From Tenericutes bacterium MO-XQ (lineage in GTDB: Bacteria; Bacillota_I; Bacilli_A; Acholeplasmatales; Acholeplasmataceae), in NCBI GenBank assembly GCA_002838185.1, contig CP017948.1:744001-808000 (forward strand): DNA of 64,000 nucleotides, in the 5' to 3' direction. Every line of letters begins with the position of its first letter. Within the stretch, counting starts at the first letter, position 1. Below are positions 8,743 to 19,022 of this stretch, in pieces. The notes under the pieces are model-generated. The model was given only the letters and a program-made list of their open reading frames with translations, was not told the origin of the DNA and did no database searches. A program made the translations under genes and the position numbers.

Positions 8743-10299
8743 ATGGCAATTTACACTTACAAAACTGAACCACTTACAGATTTTACGAAAGAAGAAAATG
8801 TTAAAAAGTATGAAGAAGGACTAAGAACAGTTTACACGTATTTAGGTGAAACTTATGATTTAGTCATCGATGGCAAACGCGTAAAAACAGATAAAAAAAT
8901 GGATTCATTAAATCCTGCAAATTTTAAAGAAGTTGTAGGAACAATTCACCAAGCATCGATTAAAGAAGCTGATGAAGCAATGAAAGTTGCACTTAATACT
9001 TTTGAAACATGGAAGCTTGTTGATCCAAAAATAAGAGCTGATGTTTTATTTAAAGCAGCTGGTATCGTTAGAAAAAGAAAATTTGAATTTGCTGCTTTAA
9101 TGACAAAAGAAGCAGGTAAACCATGGCCAGAAGCTGATGCTGATGTTGCGGAAGCAATCGACTTCTTAGAATATTATGGTCGTCAAATGTTATCATTGAC
9201 AAAAATTGATGATGTTGTTCTAAGTAGAAGAAACATAGAAAGAAACGAATACCGTTATATCCCACTAGGTGTAGGTATCGTTATTCCACCATGGAACTTC
9301 CCACTTGCTATTTTAGTTGGTATGACAAGTGCTGCAGTTGTTTCAGGAAATACTGTTATCTTAAAACCAGCATCTACAACACAAGTCATCGCATATAAAT
9401 TTGTTGAAGTTTTAGAAGAAGCAGGTCTACCTCATGGTGTTGTTAATTTCTTACCTGGTAAAGGTAGTGAAATTGGTGAGTATTTAGTTAACCATCCAAA
9501 AACAAGATTTGTTTCGTTTACAGGTAGTAAAGATGTAGGTATTGGTATTTATGAAAAAGCAGCAAAAGTTCAACCAGGTCAAGTTTGGTTAAAACGTGTG
9601 ATTGCTGAAATGGGTGGAAAAGATGCGATTGTTGTAGATAAAGATTCAGACATTGAACTTGCTGCAGAATCCATTGTTAAATCTGCATTTGGTTTTAGTG
9701 GTCAAAAATGTAGTGCATGTTCTAGAGCAATCATCGTAGAAGATGTTTATGATCAAGTCGTTGATCGTGTAAAAAGACTTACTCATCAACTTAAAGTTGG
9801 AAACCCAGAAAAACAAGAGAACTTTATGGGACCAGTTAATGATCATTTAGCGTTTAAGAAGATTACAAGCTATTTTGAAGTTGGAGAAAAAGAAGGTAAG
9901 TTGCTTACTGGTGGAACAGCAAGTGATGAAAAAGGATATTTTATTGATCCAACCATTTATTATGATGTTAAACCTGATGCTAGACTCATGCAAGAAGAAG
10001 TATTTGGACCAGTACTAGCAATTTGTAAAGTTAAAGACTTTGATGAAGCATTAGAGGTTGCTAACAATACAGAGTATGGATTAACAGGCGCTGTGATTTC
10101 TAATAATCGAATGAACCTAGAAAAAGCAAGAAATCATTTTCATGTAGGTAATTTATACTTTAATAGAAAATGTACTGGTGCAATTGTTGGATATCAACCA
10201 TTTGGTGGTTTCAATATGAGTGGTACAGATTCAAAAGCAGGTGGACCAGATTATTTAATCTTACACATGCAAGGTAAAACCATATCAGAAGCTTTATAA
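8743..10299 (+). CDS. rocA: 1-pyrroline-5-carboxylate dehydrogenase (L-glutamate gamma-semialdehyde dehydrogenase)
   Basis: A 518-residue aldehyde dehydrogenase whose length and pattern match Bacillus Roc[22 protein letters not shown], the PWNFPLAI segment, the catalytic Glu in [10 protein letters not shown] (~residue 289), the catalytic Cys region [11 protein letters not shown] (~320) and the C-terminal [20 protein letters not shown] block characteristic of P5C dehydrogenases. Converts glutamate semialdehyde to glutamate with NAD+. Ends the operon. The ribosome site is GGAGAG; a strong terminator follows. This is the most confidently assigned gene of the operon and fixes the pathway as proline catabolism. 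Confidence 0.93.
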   Translation: MAIYTYKTEPLTDFTKEENVKKYEEGLRTVYTYLGETYDLVIDGKRVKTDKKMDSLNPANFKEVVGTIHQASIKEADEAMKVALNTFETWKLVDPKIRADVLFKAAGIVRKRKFEFAALMTKEAGKPWPEADADVAEAIDFLEYYGRQMLSLTKIDDVVLSRRNIERNEYRYIPLGVGIVIPPWNFPLAILVGMTSAAVVSGNTVILKPASTTQVIAYKFVEVLEEAGLPHGVVNFLPGKGSEIGEYLVNHPKTRFVSFTGSKDVGIGIYEKAAKVQPGQVWLKRVIAEMGGKDAIVVDKDSDIELAAESIVKSAFGFSGQKCSACSRAIIVEDVYDQVVDRVKRLTHQLKVGNPEKQENFMGPVNDHLAFKKITSYFEVGEKEGKLLTGGTASDEKGYFIDPTIYYDVKPDARLMQEEVFGPVLAICKVKDFDEALEVANNTEYGLTGAVISNNRMNLEKARNHFHVGNLYFNRKCTGAIVGYQPFGGFNMSGTDSKAGGPDYLILHMQGKTISEAL

Positions 10300-10311
10300 A
10301 CATATAACAAA

Positions 10312-10342
10312 AAAGGGAACTTATCAAAGTTCCCTTTATTTT
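10312..10342. terminator. Bidirectional intrinsic terminator
   Basis: Stem AAAGGGAACTT / AAGTTCCCTTT with an ATCA loop and flanking A- and T-rich tracts, placed between the convergent rocA and GGDEF genes. Confidence 0.9.
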
Positions 10343-11259
10343 GATTGATAGACAGTTATATGTCCTTTACCTTTTTTTTTAGATATATACATGTTCTGAT
10401 CCCCTAAATCAAGTAGGTGGTGGTAATCACTTGTTTCTGGTGTGATTGGAACAATACCAACAGAAGCACTTACACCAATTTTCTTAGTCATTTCATTGAG
10501 ATTTTCGATATCACTAATTAATTGCTTAGAACGTTCTATAACTTGTTCAATAGTATGATCGTAAACATAGATGAAAAACTCATCTCCACCTAAGCGATAA
10601 TATAAGACATTATATTCCCAACGATTGATGAACATATTTGCGATATCTTTGAGTAACTGGTCACCTTCTTGATGACCATAATGATCATTGATATGTTTGA
10701 ACTTATCAATATCGAAATATATACCATAAGAGCCTTTGAATTTCTTAAGGTTATCCAAATGTTTTTTTAATGTCTCTCGTGTAAATAATCTTGTCAATGG
10801 ATCTTGATATGTTTTCTTATAATGAATAATTTCATCAGGAGTGTGATTAATGATTTGAAGTACTTGGCCAAAAATAAATATTTTATGGTCATAAGTCACT
10901 TTTTTAAGTAGTGTATACAACCACTTAGTTTCTTTTTTAACTTCAATAGGAATGTAGGTTAATATATGTTTTTCCATAGCTGTGATTTTATACTTTAAAT
11001 CATCAAAGAATGTATTACGACCCTCAACTTCAGCAATTTCATTATCTGCCTTTATGAGCGTCTTTATTTCTTGACTGGTTAAAATAACTTTTTTTGATAG
11101 ACCAATGGTAGTTAAATCACCAGAAATAATTTGGATAAATAATGGACGTTCATTTAGGGCAAAGTAAAAATGAATATGTTCTTTATCATTAAATAACATA
11201 TCGTTAATATAATCGATTTTATATGTATTTTTTAAATGCGCTAAATAGTTGTTTTCCAT
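10336..11259 (-). CDS. Diguanylate cyclase (GGDEF domain)
   Basis: A 307-residue protein with a C-terminal GGDEF domain (residues ~135-305): DPLTRLFTRE at its start, FDIDKFKHINDHYGH (metal-binding Asp), YYRLGGDEFFIYVYD active site, SVGIVPI near the end. It should make c-di-GMP from GTP. The Arg-x-x-Asp product-inhibition site expected five residues before GGDEF is absent (the position reads Glu-Tyr-Asn-Val), so feedback inhibition may be lost. The N-terminal ~130 residues are not a family I recognise and have no membrane segments. One of four c-di-GMP-related genes in the window. GGTGAT precedes the ATG. Confidence 0.88.
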   Translation of the reverse strand: MENNYLAHLKNTYKIDYINDMLFNDKEHIHFYFALNERPLFIQIISGDLTTIGLSKKVILTSQEIKTLIKADNEIAEVEGRNTFFDDLKYKITAMEKHILTYIPIEVKKETKWLYTLLKKVTYDHKIFIFGQVLQIINHTPDEIIHYKKTYQDPLTRLFTRETLKKHLDNLKKFKGSYGIYFDIDKFKHINDHYGHQEGDQLLKDIANMFINRWEYNVLYYRLGGDEFFIYVYDHTIEQVIERSKQLISDIENLNEMTKKIGVSASVGIVPITPETSDYHHLLDLGDQNMYISKKKGKGHITVYQSK

Positions 11260-11428
11260 AGCATCACCAAAATCAATTTTATCATAAATGTAAACGGTTT
11301 TGGTATTAAAATCATAGAAAATGTATGAAAATATGCGAAATAACTTTGAAATAATTATAAAAACGATGGTTTTATCATTTTTTTTAATGTTATAATAAAT
11401 ACAAATGAGTGAGTGTGGTGATATCTAA

Positions 11429-12646
11429 ATGGATCAAAAATTAAAAAATTATACAGAAGAAGTTTATGAGGAAACACAAAAAATTATTGACTTATTTGGA
11501 CCAAGACTAGCTGGGACAAAAAATGCTTTAGATGCAGGGGATTATATTTATGATTCCATCAATGAATTTGCTGATGAAGCACATAAAGAAGAGTTTCATG
11601 TTTATCAAGGTGCTTTTTTAGGATGGATTAGAATTTTAGTATTTAATTATCTTTTAGCACTTGTGTTTTTATGGTTAGATTATGCTTTTATGTCTTTTAT
11701 TTTATTGATTGTAAGTGTTTTAGTATTAGTCTTACAGTTTTTCTTATATATGCCATTATTAGATATTTTTTATCCAAAGAAAAAAGGGAAAAATGTTTAT
11801 GGCACTATAGAACCTAAAAAAGAAGTTAAACAGCAAATCATTGTTAGTGGTCATCATGATAGTGCTAGAATTTTTAACTTTTTCATCAAACAACCTAAGC
11901 TTTATAATCTAAGAACAACCGGATCTATTGCTTTAGTTATCATATTAGCTTTAATAACTTTAGTGTTTATGGCAACATCATGGTTAGATACAATTTCTAT
12001 ATATGTTAAGATTTTATTTAGTATTTCCTTTATATTAGTAGGACAAATGTGGTTTTTTGCAAGTAAAAAAGGGACACCTGGTGCTGGTGATAATTTGGTT
12101 GCTTCAATGATTGCACTTGAAATAGGTAAACATTTTAAACTTGTTGAACAGTTAGAACATACAAGAATCATTGTTTTAAGCTTTGATGCTGAAGAAGAAG
12201 GTTTAAGAGGAGCTAGAGCATATGTTAAAGCTCATGAAAAAGAACTTAAAGATATACCTACTTATCTTTTGAATGCTGATTGCTTATACGATGAAAAAGA
12301 ATTATTTTTCTTGACCAGTGATTTAAATAATTTCGTAAAATTTGATGATGCATTTACAGATGAACTATTAGATATTTCAGATGCAGAAGGGATCTTTACT
12401 TTTAAACAACCACTTGCGTTTTTAACAGGTGGCACAGATGCCGCAGAATTTGCTAAAAAAGGGATTACATCAACCACACTGATTGGTATGCCTTGGTCAA
12501 ATAGTAACCGTAATACAAGCTATCACACACCTAATGACACATTAGAACATGTCAACTTTAATGTGGTTCATGATACCATGAAAATATTTATGGGATATAT
12601 CAGATACAAAGAGAAAAAAGTAGGTGCACCAGTTGAAGGAAACTAA
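11429..12646 (+). CDS. Membrane-anchored M28 family zinc peptidase
   Basis: A 405-residue protein whose peptidase domain is interrupted by hydrophobic helices at roughly residues 65-112 and 165-215. Zinc-site motifs of family M28 are visible: SGHHDSAR (~140), GAGDNLVAS (~217), the catalytic/ligand pair in DAEEEGLRGARAY (~253) and YHTPNDTLEH (~370). It is therefore probably an aminopeptidase-like enzyme held at the membrane. Upstream sequence has TATAAT at about 11390 but a poor -35. The C-terminal coding end overlaps the Nudix gene. Substrate unknown. Confidence 0.83.
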   Translation: MDQKLKNYTEEVYEETQKIIDLFGPRLAGTKNALDAGDYIYDSINEFADEAHKEEFHVYQGAFLGWIRILVFNYLLALVFLWLDYAFMSFILLIVSVLVLVLQFFLYMPLLDIFYPKKKGKNVYGTIEPKKEVKQQIIVSGHHDSARIFNFFIKQPKLYNLRTTGSIALVIILALITLVFMATSWLDTISIYVKILFSISFILVGQMWFFASKKGTPGAGDNLVASMIALEIGKHFKLVEQLEHTRIIVLSFDAEEEGLRGARAYVKAHEKELKDIPTYLLNADCLYDEKELFFLTSDLNNFVKFDDAFTDELLDISDAEGIFTFKQPLAFLTGGTDAAEFAKKGITSTTLIGMPWSNSNRNTSYHTPNDTLEHVNFNVVHDTMKIFMGYIRYKEKKVGAPVEGN

Positions 12647-13166
12647 ACTAACATCAAAAAAAGTATATGCTTGTTCATTTATGAGTTTATATGAAGATCA
12701 AGTAGAATTACCATCAGGTAGACAATCTGAAAGAATCTATTTAAAACATCCTGGTGGAGCAGCAATGCTTGCAACCACAAAAGAAGATAAAATCATTTTG
12801 ATCAAACAATTTAGATATCCACTTAACGAAGTCATTTATGAAATACCAGCAGGAAAAATGGATATAGATGAAGAGTCGTTTATGGATTGTGCGATAAGAG
12901 AACTAGAAGAAGAAACGACATATCGATCCAACGATGTTTCATTTTTAGTTGAACTCTATCCGTGTGTCGGCTATAGTGATGAAAAGATCCAAATTTATAG
13001 AGCAAAACATGCTTATAAAGTAGATCATCCGCTTGATATGGATGTAGATGAAAACATTGATGTCTATTTATTTAATAAAGAAGAAGTATTAGAATTACTC
13101 ACTAAAAATGAGATAAAAGATGGTAAAACTTTAATCGCAGTTCAATATTGGTTAAATGAAAAATGA
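12633..13166 (+). CDS. Nudix hydrolase, ADP-ribose pyrophosphatase-like
   Basis: A 177-residue NudF-type protein. The Nudix box G-x5-E-x7-R-E-x2-E-E is present (GKMDIDEESFMDCAIRELEE, ~residues 72-91) although the usual Gly after the glutamates is replaced by Thr. The start is taken as TTG at 12633 because AGGTG at 12622-12626 is correctly spaced for it and the resulting N-terminus (KETKLTSKKVYACSF) matches the ADP-ribose pyrophosphatase family; a GTG at 12624 is also in frame. Overlaps the end of the M28 gene by 14 bases, so probably co-transcribed. Confidence 0.83.
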   Translation: MKETKLTSKKVYACSFMSLYEDQVELPSGRQSERIYLKHPGGAAMLATTKEDKIILIKQFRYPLNEVIYEIPAGKMDIDEESFMDCAIRELEEETTYRSNDVSFLVELYPCVGYSDEKIQIYRAKHAYKVDHPLDMDVDENIDVYLFNKEEVLELLTKNEIKDGKTLIAVQYWLNEK

Positions 13167-13193
13167 GTGTTCATAAAAACATTCATTTTTTCT
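13161..13193 (+). terminator. Intrinsic terminator
   Basis: Eleven-bp stem (one wobble) AAATGAGTGTT / AACATTCATTT with six-base loop, followed by T-run; overlaps the Nudix stop codon. Confidence 0.85.
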
Positions 13194-13204
13194 TTATGAA
13201 GGGG

Positions 13205-13233
13205 TTTAAAAACAACTGAAAATAGCGTATAAT
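13205..13233 (+). promoter_or_regulatory. Promoter of tdh-kbl
   Basis: TTTAAA, 17-bp spacer, perfect TATAAT, about 50 bases upstream of the tdh start. The -35 matches 4 of 6 consensus bases. Confidence 0.55.
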
Positions 13234-13284
13234 GTAACTATGAAAGCGTTTTTATTAAAAAGTACATAAGGAGAACGATTAAAG

Positions 13285-14334
13285 ATGCAAATGACCGCTG
13301 TGATTAAAGAAAAAAGAGATAAGGGATGTAAATTAACAACACGAGAAATCCCAAATCAGTTAGGTCCAAAAGATGTCTTAATTAAAGTGCTTGCGACGTC
13401 CATTTGTGGAACCGATGTGCATATTTATAAATGGGATAAATGGAGTCAGGGGCGCGTACAACCACCAAACATCATGGGTCATGAGTTTGCTGGTGAAGTT
13501 ATTAAAATAGGAAAAGATGTAACTAAGGTAAAATTAGGAGATATCGTTTCATCTGAAACTCATCTTGTATGTGGGACATGTGAATTTTGTAAAAGAGGGG
13601 AATATCATATCTGTGAGAACACAAAGATCATTGGTGTCGATACTGATGGTTGTTTTGCTGAATATATACGTATGCCTGAATTTAATTTAATTGTTAATAA
13701 TAGAGATGTAGATCCTAAGTATTTATCCATCCAAGAACCTTTAGGAAATGCTGTACATACGATGCTTCATTTTGATATTGTTGATAAAGATGTTGCTGTT
13801 GTTGGATGTGGTCCTATTGGACTTATGGGTGTTAATATCGCAAAAGCTATGAAATCAAGAAAAATCATTGCGATTGAAATCAACCCATATCGCATTGAAC
13901 TTGCAAAAAAATTAGGTGCAGATGTTGTGATTAATCCTAAAGAAGAAGATGTCATCAAGAGAGTCTTAGAAGAAACTAACGGTAAAGGTGTGGATGTTGT
14001 TACTGAATTTTCTGGTAATAAGTCAGCCATTGAAGCAGCCTTTAAATATATTAAACCAGGTGGTAAAATGTCTATGTTAGGCATCACTGAAGATGAGATT
14101 ACATTTGATTTATCTAATGATTTTATCTTTAAAGGTGTCACCATGTATGGTGTTGTAGGAAGACTACTTTTTGATACATGGGATAAGGTCAGTTATTTGA
14201 TTAACCATCATATGCTTGACTTAGAAGATATCGTAACACATACCCTACCATTAGAAGATGTTGAAGAAGGTATGAAAATAATGATGTCTGGAAATAGTGG
14301 AAAAGTCGTTTTAATACCAAAACATAAGGAGTGA
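13285..14334 (+). CDS. tdh: L-threonine 3-dehydrogenase
   Basis: A 349-residue zinc medium-chain dehydrogenase. Catalytic zinc residues lie in SICGTDVH (~residue 38) and GHEF (~64); the structural zinc lobe is C-x2-C-x2-C-x7-C ([15 protein letters not shown], ~95-110); the NAD+ fold has [11 protein letters not shown] (~170). It oxidises threonine to 2-amino-3-oxobutyrate, which the next gene cleaves; the overlap with kbl makes the assignment secure. AAGGAG lies 11 bases upstream; an ATG two codons later is an alternative start. Confidence 0.94.
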   Translation: MQMTAVIKEKRDKGCKLTTREIPNQLGPKDVLIKVLATSICGTDVHIYKWDKWSQGRVQPPNIMGHEFAGEVIKIGKDVTKVKLGDIVSSETHLVCGTCEFCKRGEYHICENTKIIGVDTDGCFAEYIRMPEFNLIVNNRDVDPKYLSIQEPLGNAVHTMLHFDIVDKDVAVVGCGPIGLMGVNIAKAMKSRKIIAIEINPYRIELAKKLGADVVINPKEEDVIKRVLEETNGKGVDVVTEFSGNKSAIEAAFKYIKPGGKMSMLGITEDEITFDLSNDFIFKGVTMYGVVGRLLFDTWDKVSYLINHHMLDLEDIVTHTLPLEDVEEGMKIMMSGNSGKVVLIPKHKE

Positions 14335-14339
14335 GATCA

Positions 14340-15509
14340 GTGTCATTTTTAACGAGTAGAATTGAAGAATTAAAGAAAGATGGAGTCTATCGCAAACTTC
14401 CAATAAATGAAGGTCCTTGTGATGCAGAAATCATCCTAAATGGGAAAAAAGTTATCAATTTATCATCAAATAATTATCTAGGATTTGCAAATCATCCTAG
14501 ATTAAAAAAAGCTGCAATCAAAGCCATTGAAACATATGGTGTTGGTGCAGGTGCTGTAAGAACGATTGTTGGTAATATGGATATTCATGAAAAACTTGAT
14601 GAAACCATTGCTAAATTTAAAAAAGAGGAAGCAGCGCTTGTTTTTCAATCTGGTTTTAATGTAAATGCTGGAGTGATTCAAGCAATCACTACAGATAAAG
14701 ATATTATTATATCAGATCAATTGAATCATGCATCCATCATTGATGGTACAAGACTTTCTAAAGCAAGCCGCGCAGTTTATAAACATAGTGATATGAATGA
14801 TTTAGAGCGCGTTTTAAAAGAATCTCAAGGAAAATACGAACAAATGCTAGTGATTACTGATGGTGTATTTTCAATGGATGGAGATATTGCAAAACTACCA
14901 GAAATCGTGAAATTAGCTAAAAAGTATGGTGCATTAACATATGTTGATGATGCACATGGTTCAGGTGTTTTAGGTGAAAGAGGCAGAGGAACAGTTGACC
15001 ATTTTCATTTGCACGGACAAGTAGACTTTATTGTAGGGACTTTATCAAAAGCCATAGGTGTTGTTGGAGGATATGTTGCTGGATCAATGGAAATGAGAGA
15101 CTGGTTACTTCATAGAGGTAGACCATTGTTATTCTCAACAGCAATGATGCCAGGAGCAGCAGCAGCAATCATCGAAGCATTCCATATGCTTGAGACATCA
15201 AGTGAATATACAGATAAACTTTGGGAAAATGCTAGATATTTTAAAAATAAATTAGAGAAATTAGGGTTTGATATTGGTCACAGTGAAACACCAATTACAC
15301 CGGTTATGATAGGAAATGAGGCTTTGACTATGGAGTTTTCGAAGCAATTGCTTTATAATGGAGTATATGTTTCAGGCATCGTTTTTCCAACAGTCCCTAA
15401 GAATGCTGGAAGAATTAGATGTATGGTTTCAGCACTACATAGTAAAGAACAACTCGATCAAGCCATAGATATCATGGCATTGACTGCTAAGAAACTTAAT
15501 ATTTTATAA
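14340..15509 (+). CDS. kbl: Glycine C-acetyltransferase (2-amino-3-ketobutyrate CoA ligase)
   Basis: A 389-residue PLP enzyme of the alpha-oxoamine synthase family. Recognised by [12 protein letters not shown] (~residue 42), the [11 protein letters not shown] cofactor motif (~205) and the PLP lysine in GTLSKAIG (~235). It converts 2-amino-3-oxobutyrate plus CoA to glycine and acetyl-CoA. The GTG at 14340 is preferred because AAGGAG at 14326-14331 is well spaced; an in-frame GTG at 14331 lies inside the ribosome site. With tdh it forms a complete threonine-to-glycine pathway. Confidence 0.94.
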   Translation: MSFLTSRIEELKKDGVYRKLPINEGPCDAEIILNGKKVINLSSNNYLGFANHPRLKKAAIKAIETYGVGAGAVRTIVGNMDIHEKLDETIAKFKKEEAALVFQSGFNVNAGVIQAITTDKDIIISDQLNHASIIDGTRLSKASRAVYKHSDMNDLERVLKESQGKYEQMLVITDGVFSMDGDIAKLPEIVKLAKKYGALTYVDDAHGSGVLGERGRGTVDHFHLHGQVDFIVGTLSKAIGVVGGYVAGSMEMRDWLLHRGRPLLFSTAMMPGAAAAIIEAFHMLETSSEYTDKLWENARYFKNKLEKLGFDIGHSETPITPVMIGNEALTMEFSKQLLYNGVYVSGIVFPTVPKNAGRIRCMVSALHSKEQLDQAIDIMALTAKKLNIL

Positions 15510-15526
15510 GAAAAGAGGATCTTCTT

Positions 15527-16426
15527 ATGCTCGAACAATTAAAAAAGTATTTTGATCATTTCCATGAGGCAGTTTATATTGTTGATACGCATAGGAAGAT
15601 TTTATATTATAACCCAGTTGCTGAAAAGATTTCTGGGTTTACTAAAGATGAAATGGTTGGTACACATTGTTGGGATAATAAACTTAATCATATTGATGAA
15701 AAAGGTAAAAAACTTTGTTTAGATGGGTGTCCTTTGCAACAATCGATTAGAGAAAATATCATTACTGATAATTTTGTTTATTTACAACATAAAAAAGGAC
15801 ATAGAAAACTTGTTCATGTGAGAGCTATCCCTTTAGAAATTGATGGTAAGATTATTGGTGCTATTGAGGTATTTACTGATGAAACAACAAAATCAATGTT
15901 ACTTGAAGAAGAAAAACTAGCCTCAATCCTCACTTATATTGATCCACTTACTGGACTATTAAACCGCATGTTTATGCAAGTAAAGTTAAATAAACTGCTT
16001 GCCGATAAGAAACTTCAAGAATGGGGCTTATGCTTCATTGACTTAGATAATTTTAAAAGAACAAACGATGTTTATGGTCATGTGATTGGGGATAAACTTT
16101 TAGAAGCTGTCGCCCATACAATATTAGATAATCTTCATGAAAATGATCTTGCATTTAGATATGGTGGCGATGAACTTATTGTCATGTTTCATCATGTAAC
16201 AAAAGAAGAGCTCATGAAGAAAGCAGCATTAATGCAAGTTTTGATGAGAGGTACTAGACTTAGGGATATTGATGATGACTTGTTAACTCAAACATCTATT
16301 GGTGTTACTTTGCTCCATAACAATACAGATTTAACAAAAGCAATCGATGTTGCTGATCAAGCGATGTATATTGCTAAAAAAAGCGGAAAAAACAAAATAC
16401 AGTTTTTAGATATGGATGAATATTAA
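15527..16426 (+). CDS. PAS-GGDEF diguanylate cyclase
   Basis: A 299-residue soluble protein. PAS domain, residues ~5-120 (HEAVYIVDTHRKILYYNP, ISGFTKDEMVG), with three cysteines (HCWDN, LCLDGCPL) that could hold a redox or metal cofactor, although that is speculative. GGDEF domain, residues ~140-298: DPLTGLLNR, FIDLDNFKRTNDVYGH, RYGGDELIVMF. The last Phe is Leu, which is tolerated in active enzymes. The inhibition-site position reads His-Glu-Asn-Asp instead of Arg-x-x-Asp. Follows kbl by 17 bases with an AGAGGA ribosome site, so may share its transcript. Confidence 0.87.
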   Translation: MLEQLKKYFDHFHEAVYIVDTHRKILYYNPVAEKISGFTKDEMVGTHCWDNKLNHIDEKGKKLCLDGCPLQQSIRENIITDNFVYLQHKKGHRKLVHVRAIPLEIDGKIIGAIEVFTDETTKSMLLEEEKLASILTYIDPLTGLLNRMFMQVKLNKLLADKKLQEWGLCFIDLDNFKRTNDVYGHVIGDKLLEAVAHTILDNLHENDLAFRYGGDELIVMFHHVTKEELMKKAALMQVLMRGTRLRDIDDDLLTQTSIGVTLLHNNTDLTKAIDVADQAMYIAKKSGKNKIQFLDMDEY

Positions 16427-17624
16427 TATGGAACAATTCGAAAGATTCGATATTGAAAAAAAGCCAGTTAAAGAAAAATTATATTTAACCCCTTTAGCAT
16501 GGCTTTTATCTTTACCAAGTATTTGGTATCGTAGATTAAAAGTGAATAAAGTTAATATGAAAGGTCTTAAACCGCCTTATGTTTTGCTTTGTACACATCA
16601 TGCGTTTATTGATTTTAAGGTGACGACTAGAGCTATTTTTCCTAGAAGAGCTAATTATGTCGTTGCAATCGATGGATTTATCAAAAGAGAAAAGTTACTT
16701 AGAAATGTCGGAGCGATCATGAAACGCAAGTTTACAAATGATACGGTTCTTTTTAGACATATTAAGTATGGTCTTAATCAATTAAACTATATCGTTGCTA
16801 TCTATCCAGAAGCGAGATACTCATTAATTGGCACCACAGCCATTTTACCTGACTCACTTGGGAAAATGGTCAAGACTCTAAAAAAACCTGTTGTCGTCTT
16901 AAATATGCACGGGAATTATTTAACTCAACCTGTTTGGAATCTTCATATGCGTTATGTTCCATTAAAAGCAGATATGACTCAAATATTAGATGTAAATCAG
17001 ATTAATGATTTATCTGTAGATGAGATTAATCAAAAAATAAGAAGTGCTTTTCATTATGATGAATATCAATGGCAATTTGACAATAAAATTAAAATAAAAT
17101 ATAAACACCGTGCAAAAAACATTCATAAGGTACTTTATCAATGTCCTTCATGTAAAACAGAACATGAAATGGATGTTTATGGCAGATTAAAAACAACAAA
17201 AGGTAAAACAGAGTTTCCTCATATACCTGATTGGTATGAATGGGAAAGAAAAAATGTTTTAGATGAAATTAATAAAGGTAAATATCAGTTTGAAGATGAA
17301 GTGCGTGTAGATGCACTACCAAATAGTAAAGGATATATTCCAATAGGTAAGGGAAAACTTACACATTCTATTAAGGGATTTGAACTCATTGTTGATGATC
17401 AAACATATCCTTTGCATTTAATCAAAGAACCTTTATCCATGTATGGTTGTCATATCGAGTATGACTATATGGGCAAAGGGGATTGTATCGATTTATCAAC
17501 GATGCATGATACATATTATATTTACCCTTTAAATAAAAAAGATGTTGTAACTAAAATCAGTTTAGCAACTGAAGAAATATATAAAATAGAAAAAGAGAAG
17601 TTTAATCATGCACATAAAATGTGA
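16416..17624 (+). CDS. PlsC-like acyltransferase with C-terminal extension
   Basis: A 402-residue protein whose first ~210 residues look like a lysophospholipid/1-acylglycerol-3-phosphate acyltransferase: hydrophobic PLAWLLSLPSIWY, the H-x4-D catalytic motif in THHAFIDF (~residue 64) and an acceptor motif YPEARYS (~130, replacing the usual E-G-T-R). The remaining ~190 residues contain one C-x2-C pair (QCPSCKTEH) and a beta-rich region I do not recognise. Likely role: membrane lipid synthesis or remodelling. An ATG at 16428 just after the previous stop codon is a plausible alternative start; neither has a strong ribosome site. Confidence 0.75.
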   Translation: MNINMEQFERFDIEKKPVKEKLYLTPLAWLLSLPSIWYRRLKVNKVNMKGLKPPYVLLCTHHAFIDFKVTTRAIFPRRANYVVAIDGFIKREKLLRNVGAIMKRKFTNDTVLFRHIKYGLNQLNYIVAIYPEARYSLIGTTAILPDSLGKMVKTLKKPVVVLNMHGNYLTQPVWNLHMRYVPLKADMTQILDVNQINDLSVDEINQKIRSAFHYDEYQWQFDNKIKIKYKHRAKNIHKVLYQCPSCKTEHEMDVYGRLKTTKGKTEFPHIPDWYEWERKNVLDEINKGKYQFEDEVRVDALPNSKGYIPIGKGKLTHSIKGFELIVDDQTYPLHLIKEPLSMYGCHIEYDYMGKGDCIDLSTMHDTYYIYPLNKKDVVTKISLATEEIYKIEKEKFNHAHKM

Positions 17625-18906
17625 AACACTAAAGGACATGACAACATGCATCACAGATCATAAAAAAGAAGTAAGATATATGTTATCTGGTGAAGTTGCA
17701 GATGTCCAACAAAAAGAAGACGATATCATAGAAAAATACATCATAAACCCATCGAAAGATCGTAAAAAAGTAATTTGCCCGATCTTTTATACATGTGGTG
17801 GATGTGATTTTTTGCATACAACTTATGAATATCAAGCAAATTTAAAAGAAAAGCACATTGAATCACTATTTAAGCAAAAAGGGTTATTTCATAAAGTAAC
17901 TCCAATCATAAAAAATGAGGAACCACTACATTACAGACATAAAACCGTCCTTTCAGCAACCACTAGAAAACATAAGCTAAGACTTGGGTTATATCAAGAA
18001 AAGTCAAAAACAATTACACCTTTTTTAGATTGCTATATTCATGATAAAAAAGCGAATGAAGTCTTTAAAACTATAGAACAATTATTAAATCAATTTAAAA
18101 TTTCAGCATATGATATTGATAAAAAACAAGGCATCATCAAACATGTGATGATTAGAAAGTCTTATGCAAGAGGTGATATGATGGTTGTGTTTGTAACACA
18201 AGGCAATCTTTTTCCTAATGCGAAGAAGATTTCACAAATGCTTGTGAAAAAACATCCACAAGTCAAAACAACCATTCAAAATATACACAACAAAGATACA
18301 CATTTAGTTCTACTTGAGGAAGAAAAAGTTGTTTATGGTTCTGGATATATCCTAGATCAAATTGATGATTTATCATTTAAGTTATCACCAAGGTCATTTT
18401 ATCAAGTCAATCCAATGCAAATGCATAAATTATATCATGAAGCAATCGCTATTGCTGATATAAAAAAAACGGATATATGTTTAGATACATACTCTGGTAT
18501 TGGAACTTTATCATTATTAATCGCAAAAAAAGCGAAACAAGTTTACGCAATTGAAGTTAATAAAGATGCACATCAAGATGCACTAGACAATAAAAAGTAT
18601 AATCAAATGAGTAATATCGAGTTTATCAACTGCGATGTCAGCGAACATATGTTTAAAATTCAAGCAAACATTGATGTTTTATTTATGGATCCAACAAGAG
18701 ATGGAGCAAGTGTAGCATTTTTAGATGATGTGATGAAACTTAAACCTAAAAAAATTGTGTATATATCTTGTGAACCGAAAACTCAAGTCCGTGATGTGAA
18801 CACCTTATCTAAACTATACAATATTGAAAAGATTCAGCCAGTAGATATGTTTTCACAAACAGTTCACGTTGAGTCTATCACATTGCTTTCTTTAAAAATG
18901 GCGTAA
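17608..18906 (+). CDS. rlmD: 23S rRNA (uracil-5-)-methyltransferase, RlmD/RumA family
   Basis: A 432-residue TrmA/RumA-family enzyme. An iron-sulfur cysteine set appears as C-x6-C-x2-C (CPIFYTCGGC, ~residues 52-61) with a further Cys at DCYIHD; the SAM-binding motif is LDTYSGIGTLSLLIAKK (~293); DPTRDGAS (~355) and the catalytic Cys region YISCEPKTQVRD (~390) complete the family pattern. It methylates C5 of a uridine in 23S rRNA; which position cannot be told. It overlaps the preceding acyltransferase gene by 17 bases. The usual N-terminal TRAM domain looks shortened. Confidence 0.88.
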   Translation: MHIKCETLKDMTTCITDHKKEVRYMLSGEVADVQQKEDDIIEKYIINPSKDRKKVICPIFYTCGGCDFLHTTYEYQANLKEKHIESLFKQKGLFHKVTPIIKNEEPLHYRHKTVLSATTRKHKLRLGLYQEKSKTITPFLDCYIHDKKANEVFKTIEQLLNQFKISAYDIDKKQGIIKHVMIRKSYARGDMMVVFVTQGNLFPNAKKISQMLVKKHPQVKTTIQNIHNKDTHLVLLEEEKVVYGSGYILDQIDDLSFKLSPRSFYQVNPMQMHKLYHEAIAIADIKKTDICLDTYSGIGTLSLLIAKKAKQVYAIEVNKDAHQDALDNKKYNQMSNIEFINCDVSEHMFKIQANIDVLFMDPTRDGASVAFLDDVMKLKPKKIVYISCEPKTQVRDVNTLSKLYNIEKIQPVDMFSQTVHVESITLLSLKMA

Positions 18907-18936
18907 CTAAGACATTAATAACACTGTACAAAGGGT

Positions 18937-18975
18937 GATTTTACCTATCAAAAGGTAAATATTGCTTTTTTTTTT
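18937..18975 (+). terminator. Intrinsic terminator
   Basis: Stem TTTACCT / AGGTAAA (seven bp) with a six-base loop; a ten-plus T-run follows a short linker (TATTGC), about 30 bases after the rlmD stop. Confidence 0.75.
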
Positions 18976-18985
18976 ATTTTCTAGC

Positions 18986-19022
18986 CATTGTGGGAACATA
19001 CGCATGTCATTGTGGAAACATA
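18986..19022 (+). repeat. Direct repeat pair, possible transposon-end remnant
   Basis: CATTGTGGGAACATA (18986-19000) recurs as CATTGTGGAAACATA (19008-19022): 14 of 15 bases identical, period 22 bp. Nearby repeated binding-site-like ends are common in IS21-type elements, but no transposase is present, so this may equally be a plain repeat. It sits at the left edge of the toxin-antitoxin island. The rest of 19023-19224 shows no gene or structure I can support. Confidence 0.35.
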
